Translations under genes and position numbers: made by a program
The notes under the pieces: generated by a model
What the model saw: the letters and a program-made list of their open reading frames with translations, nothing else
Told to the model about the DNA's origin: nothing
The model's database searches: none
NCBI GenBank assembly: GCA_031295385.1
Contig: JAUMOL010000010.1
Location: forward strand, 105,831 to 169,830
Direction of reading: 5' to 3'
Length of the DNA stretch: 64,000 bases
Source: Collinsella sp.
GTDB taxonomy: Bacteria; Actinomycetota; Coriobacteriia; Coriobacteriales; Coriobacteriaceae
Shown here: one piece after another, positions 9,951 through 18,251 of the stretch
Layout of the letters: each line of letters begins with the position of its first letter
Numbering within the stretch: position 1 is the stretch's first letter

Positions 9951-11123
9951 TTAGGAACGCTGCTGCGGCTTCCAGGAGCCCACGTTGGCGTCGTACTGAT
10001 TAAGCGCGCTGTTGCCACTCTGCGCGATGGGCGCCAGGATCTCGCTTTGGTGGGAACTCATCGACTCGCCATCGGGAATGGCCAGCGAGATGTCCCAACT
10101 CTGGCAGATCACGTCGACGCGCTCATACATCCACTCGGCAAGCTGCTTTAAGTGGGCGATGTCGTCCGCATAGACCGTATCGTCTTGGTACTTAAGGTTG
10201 TTAAGCTCATCTTGCGTCTTTTTGATCTGGTCGCGCAGGGCGTAGGCACTCTGCGACAGCTCCTGACGGGTGGACAGCGGCGTTCGGAGATAGCCGTTGT
10301 TAAAGGAATCGATGACCTCGCCGATCTGGTCCTCGTCACCGTAGGACACGATGGTCTGATACAGACCGTCGAGCCTGGTATAGAGCTGATCATCGGTGAG
10401 CACGGTTTCTTCCTGGACCACCTCGGCAGAATCGTCCTGCTTGGAATCGTCCTCAGTCGCCTCGCCCTTTTGGCGCGTGGGGAAGGTGGTCTGCGCGGCC
10501 TGGCCAAACTGGTCATAGAAGCCAGGCATGACACCCATGGGATCGGCCGTCACGAACCAATAGGCACCGCCGCAAAGGACGGCAAGGACCGCGATGACGA
10601 TGAGCGGCTTGGGGATATGACGCTTGTGCTTGTGATAGGCGTCCTCGTCGGGATGCACCTTGCGCTTGGGTTTTTGAGCATCGTCATGCAGGGAAACGGG
10701 CGTGGGAATATCGACCTTGGGGATACCGAAATCCTTATCGAAAGCCGGCAGCACGCAGGTCTCGTTAGGATCGGCGGCGTCCGAAAGAACCGCGGCAGCC
10801 GAGGCGGGCGCATGCGGCACCTCGGTATCGATCTGCTCTTGCGTTAGGCGCGGAAAGCCCGCCGTGCGGCCCGCTGCCAGGTCGGATGCGGCCGCGTCCT
10901 CGGAGAGGATACCCGGAGCGGGGCGTCCGCATTTGGGGCACGTACGATCGTGCGGAGAAAGACGGGCACCGCAGCCCTCACAGAACACGAACTCGGTGTG
11001 CTCGGGACCATCGCCCGGACCCACATAGGCGTTGCAGTAGGGGCAGAACGAGGCGCCGTCCTCGATAGTCTTAAGGCAATGCGGGCAGATCACGGCATCC
11101 TCTTTTCGAAGCAATTCAAACAA
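9951..11123 (-). CDS. double zinc-ribbon membrane protein
   Basis: 390 residues. The N-terminus has two zinc ribbons (CPHCLK..CPYC and CEGCGA..CPKCGRP). A linker rich in Ala, Asp and Pro, then a basic stretch (KPKRKVHPDEDAYHKHKRH) precede one membrane helix near residue 190 (PLIVIAVLAVLCGGAYWFV). The remaining outer part is helical and charged. Zinc-ribbon plus single-helix proteins of this kind are common in Coriobacteriia and Firmicutes; function unknown. Confidence 0.65.
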   Translation of the reverse strand: MFELLRKEDAVICPHCLKTIEDGASFCPYCNAYVGPGDGPEHTEFVFCEGCGARLSPHDRTCPKCGRPAPGILSEDAAASDLAAGRTAGFPRLTQEQIDTEVPHAPASAAAVLSDAADPNETCVLPAFDKDFGIPKVDIPTPVSLHDDAQKPKRKVHPDEDAYHKHKRHIPKPLIVIAVLAVLCGGAYWFVTADPMGVMPGFYDQFGQAAQTTFPTRQKGEATEDDSKQDDSAEVVQEETVLTDDQLYTRLDGLYQTIVSYGDEDQIGEVIDSFNNGYLRTPLSTRQELSQSAYALRDQIKKTQDELNNLKYQDDTVYADDIAHLKQLAEWMYERVDVICQSWDISLAIPDGESMSSHQSEILAPIAQSGNSALNQYDANVGSWKPQQRS

Positions 11124-11196
11124 TCGAGGTTAGAGCATAACATCGCCACGGCCCCACAGGAACAAGGCACCAATTCAACATCGCCAGGGCGCGTAG

Positions 11197-13920
11197 CTAC
11201 TTCTTCTTTTTGCTTGGCATCGAGACTTTGATGCCTTGGGCGGACTTGGTCACGCGGGAGCGCTTGGCTCCGGTACTCTTCTTTTTCTTGGGCTGGGCCT
11301 GGGCCACGCCCTCGAGTGCACGGGCCTCGGCATCGCGGGCAGTGCGCGCCTCACGGCGCTGCGCCATATCGGCGGCAACGCGCTTGGCAAAACGCTCGGC
11401 GGTCGATCCCGTCGAGCTCACCTTACCGCCGCCGCGACCCAGGCAAACGCGCACGGCACGGCCAAAGCCGGTGGCCGCATGACGGCGACGGGGCTTAAGC
11501 GAGTCCATCATCGTGGCAAGCTTAAAGAACACTGGGCAGGTAAAGACAACGATAACCGCCAAGATGACAATCTGACCCATCGACAGGTTGGCGATGGACA
11601 GCAGCCCCGGGAACCCGATAACGCCCGTCAAAATACCAGCGATGACAAACACGAAAAGCACCACGCGCAAGGGCGTGAGCGGCTGCGAGATGCGCCAAAT
11701 CAGGCTGACACTCGCCGCGCACGACGTGAGCAGGCACATGGTCGAAAGCGTAAGCTGGCTAAAGCCAAATACGCGCGCCACAAAGATATCGAGCGCCGCG
11801 GCCAAAATGACCGCAACCGACGCCGGCAGCGCACGCTTGAGCACGTTGGTCAAGAACGACCCCTTCACGCGGGCGTTGTTGGGCTCAAGGCCCAGCACAA
11901 AGCCCGGCGCGCCGATGCAGAAGAAGTTGATGAGCGTCATCTGAATGGGCTCGAAGGGATACGGCGGCAGCGCGATGCACAGCGCCGCCAGGCCCATCGA
12001 GAAGAGCGTCTTGGTCAGAAAGAGCGCTGCAGAGCGCTGCAGGTTATTGATAGAGCGACGGCCCTCTGCCACCACAGCGGGCATCGAGGCAAAGTCGTTA
12101 TCGACGAGCACGATCTCGGCCACATTGCGCGCGGCATCGGAGCCGGCGGCCATCGCCACGGAGCAGTCGGCCTCCTTGAGCGCCAGCACGTCGTTGACGC
12201 CATCGCCCGTCATGGCCACGGTGTGCCCGCGGCGCTTGAGCGCCTGTACGAGCTCGCGCTTCTGCTGCGGCGTCACGCGGCCAAAGACGTGATAGCGGTC
12301 CACCGCCGCATCGAGCTTGGCTGGCGTATCGAGGGTCGTGGCGTCCACATAAGCGTCGGCGCCCGGCACGCCCACCACGCGCGCGATCGACGACACCGTA
12401 CGCGGGTCGTCGCCGCTGATCACGTTGAGGGTCACGCCCTGCTCGTTAAAGTAGCCGATAGTCTCGGCCGCCGAGGTGCGGATCTCGTCACGGATGGTCA
12501 CAAAACCCACGGGCTCGGCCTCACCCACCATATCGCCGTCGGGCGTAAAGCCGTCCACACGGGCCACCACGAGCACGCGGCAGGTATCGGCAAGCTCGGC
12601 CACACGATTCTCGACCTGCGCAAATGCGCGATCAGAGAGCACAAACTGCGCGGCACCCATCACATAGGAGCCCTGCGCAAACGACGCGCCGCTCCACTTT
12701 TTGGACGACGAGAACGGAATGACCGACAGCGGGTCGGACACCTCAACAGGGCGATCGGCGTAGTAGTTGAGCAGCGCCTGGCAGGTCTCGTTGGCATCTG
12801 CCGAGGTCGCACGCGCCACGTTGGCGAGCGCAAAGTCGAGCACCGTGGTCTCGACGGGAACAGCAGCCTCGTCCGAGTCCGCGCCAAAGCCAACACCCTC
12901 AACAGGCAGCGGGTAGGTGCCCTCGACCTCCATACGGCCCGAGGTAATGGTGCCCGTCTTGTCCAGGCACAGCACGTCGACGCGCGCGAGCGTCTCGATG
13001 CAGTAGAGCTGCTGTGCCAGCACCTTGCGACGCGCCAGGCGCACCGTGGCAATCGCGAGCACCGACGAAGTCAGCAGCACCAGGCCCTGCGGAATCATGC
13101 CCAACAGGGCACCCACCGTGGACAGCAGCGCCGAAGAAGGCACACGACCGGCCAGCAGCTCGGAGAAGCACCAGGAAAGCGCGCTATCGCCCGGGGATCC
13201 CGCGGCATCCCACAGCTCGCTCACACTCGAGGACAAGAGCACCAGACCAAGCGGAATCATGATAATGCTCGCAAACCGCACGATGGCGTTCAGCGCGTTC
13301 ATGATCTCGGAATTGACCTTTTTGACGTACTTGGCCTCGTTGTTGATCTTTGCCACGTAGTTATCGGCGCCGACATGGATCACGCGGGCGCGCAGCAGGC
13401 CCGAGTCGATAAAGCTGCCGCTCATGAGCTCGGAGCCTGGCTGTTTCTTAATGAGGTCGCTCTCGCCCGTCAGCAGGCTCTCGTTGACGAGCGCATCGCC
13501 CGACACCACCACGGCGTCGACGGGAATCTGGTCACCGCGCCCCAGGCGAATGATATCGTCGAGCACAATCTGGTCCAGGTCGAGCTCCACCTCGGCGCCG
13601 TCACGCACCGCGATGGCCTTCTTAGAGGTGAGCAGCGTAAGCTTGTCGACCATCCGCTTGGAACGCATGGACTGGATGACGCCAATTGCCGTGTTCAAGA
13701 ACACCACGAACAGGAACGTCAGGTTCTTAAACGAACCGGTCAGCAACACCAAAATCGCCAAGACCACGTTGATCAAGTTAAACAGCGTGCAGAGGTTCTC
13801 GATGATGAGCTCTTTGACCGACTTGGTCTTGAGCTCCATGTTGCGGTTGATCTTACCGGCGGCGATGCGCTCCTCGACCTCGGTGGTCGAGAGTCCCCGT
13901 TCGATATCCGTTGCTGCCAT
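11197..13920 (-). CDS. cation-transporting P-type ATPase
   Basis: About 907 residues from the ATG at 13920; in-frame ATGs at 13932 and 13968 are alternatives, but the latter lies inside the tRNA terminator hairpin. Motifs in order: the actuator TGES, PQGLVLLTSSVLAIA in membrane helix 4 (PQGL where many have PEGL), phosphorylation loop DKTGTITSG and hinge TGDGVNDVLALKEAD. The domain order is that of PacL/MgtA-like E1-E2 pumps and resembles the CtpE group. The C-terminal 90 residues are Lys/Arg-rich with a KKKKS cluster. The transported ion cannot be read from the sequence. Confidence 0.85.
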   Translation of the reverse strand: MAATDIERGLSTTEVEERIAAGKINRNMELKTKSVKELIIENLCTLFNLINVVLAILVLLTGSFKNLTFLFVVFLNTAIGVIQSMRSKRMVDKLTLLTSKKAIAVRDGAEVELDLDQIVLDDIIRLGRGDQIPVDAVVVSGDALVNESLLTGESDLIKKQPGSELMSGSFIDSGLLRARVIHVGADNYVAKINNEAKYVKKVNSEIMNALNAIVRFASIIMIPLGLVLLSSSVSELWDAAGSPGDSALSWCFSELLAGRVPSSALLSTVGALLGMIPQGLVLLTSSVLAIATVRLARRKVLAQQLYCIETLARVDVLCLDKTGTITSGRMEVEGTYPLPVEGVGFGADSDEAAVPVETTVLDFALANVARATSADANETCQALLNYYADRPVEVSDPLSVIPFSSSKKWSGASFAQGSYVMGAAQFVLSDRAFAQVENRVAELADTCRVLVVARVDGFTPDGDMVGEAEPVGFVTIRDEIRTSAAETIGYFNEQGVTLNVISGDDPRTVSSIARVVGVPGADAYVDATTLDTPAKLDAAVDRYHVFGRVTPQQKRELVQALKRRGHTVAMTGDGVNDVLALKEADCSVAMAAGSDAARNVAEIVLVDNDFASMPAVVAEGRRSINNLQRSAALFLTKTLFSMGLAALCIALPPYPFEPIQMTLINFFCIGAPGFVLGLEPNNARVKGSFLTNVLKRALPASVAVILAAALDIFVARVFGFSQLTLSTMCLLTSCAASVSLIWRISQPLTPLRVVLFVFVIAGILTGVIGFPGLLSIANLSMGQIVILAVIVVFTCPVFFKLATMMDSLKPRRRHAATGFGRAVRVCLGRGGGKVSSTGSTAERFAKRVAADMAQRREARTARDAEARALEGVAQAQPKKKKSTGAKRSRVTKSAQGIKVSMPSKKKK

Positions 13921-13955
13921 ACCACGTCCCATCACGTCGCGTCGGTATAAGAAAA

Positions 13956-13982
13956 CCGCCCGGACCATGCGAGGTTCGGACG
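13956..13982 (-). terminator. intrinsic terminator of tRNA-Arg(CCG), stranded by prophage insertion
   Basis: An 11-bp stem (CCGTCCGAACC against GGTCCGGGCGG, G-U pairs allowed) with a 5-6 nt loop is followed on the minus strand by TTTTCTTAT. It lies 13 bp beyond the attL core. If the two att cores are rejoined, it falls directly after the CCA end of tRNA-Arg(CCG), as a tRNA terminator should. Confidence 0.75.
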
Positions 13983-13994
13983 GTCTTACGTTCG

Positions 13995-14004
13995 ATGGTG
14001 CCCC
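13995..14004. other. attL core (10 bp)
   Basis: The sequence atggtgcccc is identical to 50707-50716, where it forms the 3' end of tRNA-Arg(CCG) including CCA. This copy is followed by phage sequence that only loosely resembles a T-arm (GGTTC..GAATC on the minus strand). Confidence 0.7.
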
Positions 14005-14094
14005 GTCTGCCTAGATTCTAGAACCGAGATCTGCGCCGTTGGGACCGTCGTGCTGCTCAGGATACCACGGGCGGCGTAGCGTCACCTTTTCTCG

Positions 14095-14134
14095 AGAAAA
14101 AAGCCGCCCGGGATAACCCGAGCGGGCTGCGGCT
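14095..14134 (-). terminator. terminator at the end of the prophage late transcript
   Basis: On the minus strand an AGCCGC..GCGGCT stem enclosing a second CCCG/CGGG pairing is followed by TTTTTT. It overlaps the stop codon of the last lysis-module gene, so it ends late transcription before the attL boundary. Confidence 0.75.
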
Positions 14135-14222
14135 AATGCCGGTTGATGCTCACGAGACACAGGCCGATTGTCGCCACGGTGCCGCCGAAGAGCGAGCCGA
14201 GGACGAATGCCAACGCGACCAT
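14133..14222 (-). CDS. DUF3789-like 29-residue membrane peptide
   Basis: The peptide is one hydrophobic helix with small residues (VALAFVLGSLFGGTVATIG) and ends CLVSINRH. Length and pattern match the tiny DUF3789 phage proteins next to endolysin genes. It starts 1 bp after the amidase stop. A role in lysis timing is inference from position. Confidence 0.6.
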   Translation of the reverse strand: MVALAFVLGSLFGGTVATIGLCLVSINRH

Positions 14223-14223
14223 G

Positions 14224-15288
14224 CTAGTACGGGTTGCCGTCGGTGACGCAGACCTGGAGTCGGTCGAGCGGCTCGCCGTAGAAACCGGCGTAGTCGTCGC
14301 CGCCGTACGTGGAGCCATCGTCGCACACAGTGTCGAGCCATCCGGGGCGCGCGGTGGTCTGCGAGCGATACCACGCCTGCTTGTACTCCTCGCCGCCCGG
14401 GGTCACGTAGTACATGCGCACGCCGTCGATGGTGTGGCCGGCGATACCGGCGCAGCCGTTCACGGTGTCGTTGCGGTCGCCCTTGGTCACATAGCCGAGC
14501 CAGCCGTCCTCGATGGTATGCACCTGGTACTTCAGCGTGCCGCGGTCGACGCGTGCGCAAAGGAGGTCGTGCTGGCGGCACGGGTAGCCCGCGAAGCCGT
14601 TGTCCCCAGCGCCGAAGTCCGTCACCTCGTCCAGCCAGCCGCCGCCCTTGAGGTGGAGGGAGTAGTGGACGGGGATGCGCTTGCCAGATGCCTTTGAGAA
14701 GCCGCCGGATGCCGCCTGAGCTGGCTTTGCCGCGGCAGGCTTGGCGGCGGCGGAGGGGGCGGGCGCCTTGCCGCCCTTCATCGCGTCGTACCACGCCTGG
14801 GCGCGCTGCATGTAATGGTCGCGCTGGGAGCCCGCAAGCTCGCCGGGGCAGGCCGTGGCGCTCCAATAGCGGTGCGGGAAGACGTTCTTGCACCACTCGG
14901 GGCGACCGAGGTCGTAGTACAGGCACAGGGCCGCGACCAGATGCGCGCCGCTCTCGATTGCCTTCTCGTGCACCGTCCATGGGTTTGAGCCGCTGTTGGC
15001 GTGCTCAATCGAGATGGTCGTGTCGTTGCCGCGTCCGGTGCCGATTCCGTCGCCGCAGGCGTAGGCGCGGTCGAGATCGTTGACGTGCTGCACGATGTAG
15101 CCGTTGCGGTCGACCGAGTAGTGCGCCGAGCAGCCGTTGGCACCCCAGATGCCGTTGCACTGGCCGGCGTTGAGGTCGCCGTCCATGTGGTGGATGGTCA
15201 CGCCCTTGATGCCGAACGGGCGGCCTGCGGAGAAGTTGCGCCCCAGAAGCTTGTACTCGTCCGGTTGGACGTTGGCGAAGTCTACCAT
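14224..15288 (-). CDS. endolysin: N-acetylmuramoyl-L-alanine amidase (Amidase_2)
   Basis: 354 residues from the ATG at 15288, which has a perfect AGGAGG site; the frame stays open upstream but that part is non-coding. Residues 20-180 form an amidase_2/PGRP fold with zinc ligands in VTIHHMDG and the later FPHRYW..ACPGEL region. An Ala/Pro/Lys-rich linker (residues about 190-210) leads to a C-terminal repeated module (GKRIPVHYSLHLKGGGW, GYVTKGDRNDTVNGCAG) resembling clostripain/hydrophobic-W-type wall-binding repeats. It cleaves the MurNAc to L-Ala bond after holin release. Confidence 0.88.
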   Translation of the reverse strand: MVDFANVQPDEYKLLGRNFSAGRPFGIKGVTIHHMDGDLNAGQCNGIWGANGCSAHYSVDRNGYIVQHVNDLDRAYACGDGIGTGRGNDTTISIEHANSGSNPWTVHEKAIESGAHLVAALCLYYDLGRPEWCKNVFPHRYWSATACPGELAGSQRDHYMQRAQAWYDAMKGGKAPAPSAAAKPAAAKPAQAASGGFSKASGKRIPVHYSLHLKGGGWLDEVTDFGAGDNGFAGYPCRQHDLLCARVDRGTLKYQVHTIEDGWLGYVTKGDRNDTVNGCAGIAGHTIDGVRMYYVTPGGEEYKQAWYRSQTTARPGWLDTVCDDGSTYGGDDYAGFYGEPLDRLQVCVTDGNPY

Positions 15289-15289
15289 G

Positions 15290-15595
15290 TTAGTCCTCCT
15301 TGATGTCGCCGAGCGCCAGCAGGGCGTCCAGCCATTTGTCCGTGATGCCGACTGATTTAAAGGCCGCATAGGCCACCTGCACGCCGCCGACGGCGGCGAA
15401 GATGGACGTAACCCATGCCGAGGGTTCGGTCGGGACGCCGCCCGACATGGCCGTGAGGGCGCCGCATCCCGCCGAGACGGCGATGGCCGTCCAGCGGGCG
15501 ACATTGCCCGTCATCGCCTTCGTCTTGATGGCCTGCACGATGTACGGCACGACCAGCACCGTGCACACCGTGAGGCCCGCCTGGATCTCATCCAT
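15290..15595 (-). CDS. holin-like membrane protein
   Basis: 101 residues with two to three hydrophobic segments (TVCTVLVVPYIVQAI, WTAIAVSAGCGALTAMSGG, VTSIFAAVGGVQVAYAAF) and a charged C-terminus ending DIKED. It lies directly before the endolysin, its stop one base from the amidase ATG. Position and topology support a holin; no family signature is decisive. Confidence 0.65.
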   Translation of the reverse strand: MDEIQAGLTVCTVLVVPYIVQAIKTKAMTGNVARWTAIAVSAGCGALTAMSGGVPTEPSAWVTSIFAAVGGVQVAYAAFKSVGITDKWLDALLALGDIKED

Positions 15596-15605
15596 TCGAT
15601 TGCTC

Positions 15606-16019
15606 CTATCTGTCGGATTCCTTGCTGTAGATCAGGTCGACGCGGTCGCAGATGTGGTCGACCTTCTCCGCCATTCCCTGGCTGCGCGCTTGGCTGTGGG
15701 CCAGGTCGTTGTGCAGGACCTCGTTGGACGCTACGACCGACTCCATGAGGGTCTTCATGGCCTCCATGAGCGAGTTGCTGCGCTCCATCTGCGCGGCGAT
15801 GCGGCCCTCCATCTGCGAGCGTTCGCGGTCCCGCTGCGCGCGCTCGTCGACCTCGGCCTGCTTGCGCTCCTCGCGCTTCATGTCGATGCCGGCCTTGCGT
15901 TCGTTCTGCCTTTTGTATTCATCCAAAAACTGGCGGCCGAAGTAGAACGCTATGAGGCCGAGAAGGACGCCACCGAGCCATCCCGGACCATATGGCGCAA
16001 AGAGCTTGAGCACTTCCAT
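15606..16019 (-). CDS. membrane-anchored coiled-coil protein of the lysis module
   Basis: 137 residues from the ATG at 16019 (GGAGG nine bases upstream). One N-terminal membrane helix (WLGGVLLGLIAFYFG) is followed by a long charged coiled coil to about residue 110. The layout is like XhlA or other holin partners. Role uncertain. Confidence 0.5.
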   Translation of the reverse strand: MEVLKLFAPYGPGWLGGVLLGLIAFYFGRQFLDEYKRQNERKAGIDMKREERKQAEVDERAQRDRERSQMEGRIAAQMERSNSLMEAMKTLMESVVASNEVLHNDLAHSQARSQGMAEKVDHICDRVDLIYSKESDR

Positions 16020-16039
16020 CCTGAGCGCCCTCCTTCCGC

Positions 16040-16207
16040 CTATTCGGCCGTGTACTCCTCGCCGGTGATCTCCTTGTACTCGTCGGCGGTAATCCACTTG
16101 CACTCGACTGCCTTATGCACTCGTGCCTTGCTCCAAAGAGGTCGGTCGTAGTACTTCTTGACGAGCGCGAAGTGCTTGGAGTGCTCGTCGGTCTTCTTCG
16201 TCGGCAT
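16040..16207 (-). CDS. XkdX-like protein (55 aa)
   Basis: This short protein begins MPTKKTDEHSKHF and contains KKYYDRPLW, a valine-rich middle and WITADEYKEITGEEY at the C-terminus, matching the XkdX family found between tail-fibre and holin genes of Gram-positive phages. Its ATG overlaps the stop of the preceding gene as TAATG. Function unknown. Confidence 0.75.
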   Translation of the reverse strand: MPTKKTDEHSKHFALVKKYYDRPLWSKARVHKAVECKWITADEYKEITGEEYTAE

Positions 16208-16533
16208 TACTGGTCACCTCCGACCGTCATGAGCAGGTAGTCGATGTTTGCCGTGTTCTGCTCGGACTGCGTCGGCTGCGACGCCCGCTCGCGCATCTGG
16301 TCGAGCAGCGCCGACACGTCGAGCGTCTCGCCGCTGTCGTAGGCGGCAAGCGCCGCGGTGTAGGCGAGCTTTCGCGCCTTCCGCTCAGCGTACTCGTCAT
16401 CGTCGATAACGCCCGCGTCGTGCGCCGCGTCGGGGTCGCCGATCTGCGACAGCAGATCGCGCAGGGCGTTGACCTCGGCCATGGTGCCATCTTGAAGCTC
16501 GTTGGGGCGCGGCATGTCTTCCTCAGTGTCCAT
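16207..16533 (-). CDS. hypothetical tail-tip-region phage protein
   Basis: 108 residues from the ATG at 16533 (AGAGGAG upstream). Acidic and helical, with two Asp-rich stretches (GVIDDDEYAERKARKLAYTA) and a C-terminus ending NIDYLLMTVGGDQ. It is coupled to the XkdX-like gene. In similar phages this place holds small tail-fibre-associated proteins. No known domain recognised. Confidence 0.5.
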   Translation of the reverse strand: MDTEEDMPRPNELQDGTMAEVNALRDLLSQIGDPDAAHDAGVIDDDEYAERKARKLAYTAALAAYDSGETLDVSALLDQMRERASQPTQSEQNTANIDYLLMTVGGDQ

Positions 16534-16610
16534 GCGGACTCCTCTCTTGTCGGGGAATGTGCCGCCATCGTAGTAGCGCCGTGAGATTGCCGAGCCGCTT
16601 TGATGGGCGC

Positions 16611-16640
16611 AAAGAAAGAAGGCGCGCAGCAGCACGCCTT
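16611..16640 (-). terminator. terminator downstream of the DGR reverse transcriptase
   Basis: The stem AAGGCG.GC against GC.CGCCTT with a TGCT loop is followed on the minus strand by CTTTCTTT. It lies just past the reverse transcriptase stop and may isolate the DGR from the lysis genes. Confidence 0.55.
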
Positions 16641-16651
16641 CGATGCTTCTG

Positions 16652-17896
16652 TTATTTCGCAGCCGCTTCACTTAGGCCGCTGCTTTGAGTTGCCGGTTCT
16701 CCGCTATTGCGAGGTCTTGCTTCCGCTTGAATCGTCCCTCGGGTTGGCCTGCATTGAGCACCCCCCCCCTGCGCGAGATTTCCGAACAGGCTGCGGTACA
16801 GCGCGTCCATGGCCCGCACGCTGCGGTGCGCGTCCAGCCGTTTCATGCCTCCGCGCCAGCTCTGGTAGCTCTGCTCCACCTGCTCGAGGGTCATGACACC
16901 ATCGGCGACCATGCTGGCCATCTTCTTGAGCTTGCGGCGCTCCCGCGTTATGGAGTCTCGGCACGGCTTCACGACTATGCGGCCCGTCTCCGTGTAGAAG
17001 ATGCGCTTCTTCAGCCACGTGAATCCGCGCGACAGCTTCACCACGCGGGTCTTGCGCGGGTTCAGCTCTATGCCTAGCTCGGCGCACTTGCGCCCTATCA
17101 GCAGCAGGCACACCTGCAGGTACTCCTTGCTCTCGTGTATGAGGTAGAAGTCGTCCATATACCGCCCGTACGCCTCGGGGCGCAGCATCTCGGTCACATA
17201 GTGGTCGATGCGGTTGGGGTATGCCACCGCGCATATCTGGTTCGGCTCGCTGCCCAGCCCCAGGCCCACCTCGCCCTGCGCGTCGATCAGGCGGTGCTCA
17301 AGGGCGATTACTCGCGGATCGAGCAGCGCGGCAGCCACCTGCTCCTTGACGGGGCCGTGCGCTATGCGGGCGAAGTAGTCGGAAAAGTCGCCGAGCAGTA
17401 TGTAGCCATCGCCGCCGTGCCTCCTCCAGTTGTCGGCCAGGTGGTGCTTGAGCAGTTTCAGGGCGTAGTCGGTGCCGCGCCCCTTTATGTTCGCTGAGTT
17501 GGCGGCTATGAGAGTGGGGACTATGGCGGGAACGAGCGCGTTTTGTGCCAGGGACTTCTGTACCACGCGCTCGGGGAAGTGTACGGCGCTGATATGGCGC
17601 AGCTTGCCGCGCTCCCACAGGTCGAACCGTATGAAGCCCCGGCATATGTCGCGCCCCTCCAAAAGGTCGCGGCGGGACAGGACGGCGTTGCGCAGGTAGC
17701 TTTTCATATATCGCTGCGTGGATGCCTTCCACATCACGCCGCGCGCGGCCTGCTTCGATGACTTGCACAGGCTGTTGAGGTCGGCCACGGTATCAAGCGT
17801 ACACGCCTTGACGCGCTCGGCCTTGGCCTGCGCGCGCTTCTCCTCGCGGCGCTTGCGGCGCGCCGCCCGCCTTTGCTCGGAGTTCACAGGAGGCAC
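16652..17896 (-). CDS. DGR reverse transcriptase
   Basis: 414 residues from a GTG start. It copies the template-repeat RNA into mutagenised cDNA. Visible RT motifs: ISAVHFPERVVQKSLA (motif 1 region, DGR-like HFPERVVQ), LLGDFSDYFARI (palm motif A), GLGSEPNQ near residue 213 in the place of the DGR motif-B signature, and the catalytic YMDD near residues 245-248. There is no maturase or endonuclease domain. A run of nine G near the 3' end (16751-16759 on the plus strand) sits where the conserved RT fold ends. One base fewer would give a tail of about 30 residues ending AENRQLKAAA at 16672. The natural C-terminus is therefore uncertain. Confidence 0.92.
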   Translation of the reverse strand: MPPVNSEQRRAARRKRREEKRAQAKAERVKACTLDTVADLNSLCKSSKQAARGVMWKASTQRYMKSYLRNAVLSRRDLLEGRDICRGFIRFDLWERGKLRHISAVHFPERVVQKSLAQNALVPAIVPTLIAANSANIKGRGTDYALKLLKHHLADNWRRHGGDGYILLGDFSDYFARIAHGPVKEQVAAALLDPRVIALEHRLIDAQGEVGLGLGSEPNQICAVAYPNRIDHYVTEMLRPEAYGRYMDDFYLIHESKEYLQVCLLLIGRKCAELGIELNPRKTRVVKLSRGFTWLKKRIFYTETGRIVVKPCRDSITRERRKLKKMASMVADGVMTLEQVEQSYQSWRGGMKRLDAHRSVRAMDALYRSLFGNLAQGGGAQCRPTRGTIQAEARPRNSGEPATQSSGLSEAAAK

Positions 17897-18104
17897 CCCG
17901 CGCGGCTTGCAATGTGGCTCTGGCAGCCGCTTGAGGTATGGCCATGAAACGCGGCGAAGCCACGGAGCGCCGCGCCATGCAAGCAGCGTCCGGCCACCCT
18001 CGCGGGGTGCGTATTTACGGGCGCATGCCCGACGGTCGCGCCTTCCTTCCTCTTCGCGCTCTGCTTTCGGCCCTGGGGCCTACTCGGTCTGGCAATAAGG
18101 GAAT
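17897..18104 (-). other. intergenic stretch between TR and RT (probable DGR spacer RNA region)
   Basis: No credible gene is present in these 208 bp. In characterised DGRs the RNA downstream of the TR is needed for RT and Avd binding and for priming cDNA synthesis, so this stretch is the likely equivalent. I see no strong hairpin by eye. Confidence 0.4.
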
Positions 18105-18228
18105 CCGGGGCGGGGGCGAACCCAGACGTTCGTCGCCGAGTTGTAGTTGGCATTGCCGTTGTTGTTGACATAGCACACGTTGGACGCGGAGCCCGACGCA
18201 ACGGAACGCAGCCACCAATTGTACCGAT
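18105..18228 (-). repeat. DGR template repeat (TR)
   Basis: This 124-bp copy of the variable repeat lies between avd and the reverse transcriptase, on the same strand. Read as codons it has eight AAY codons clustered between conserved WWLRSVASGSASNVCYV- and VWVRPRP-encoding flanks. Its last 23 bases contain no adenine and so form an invariant GC-rich end, as expected for the initiation region. It is non-coding as far as can be seen; RT RNA recognition would use flanking sequence at 17897-18104. Confidence 0.93.
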
Positions 18229-18251
18229 AAACAAGGCGCGACCGCCGTCCA

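Noticed and set aside
11236..13950. A 904-codon open frame on the plus strand
   Set aside because: It is the antisense of the P-type ATPase gene; its translation is Arg/His-rich with no domain. GC-rich codon bias keeps this frame open.
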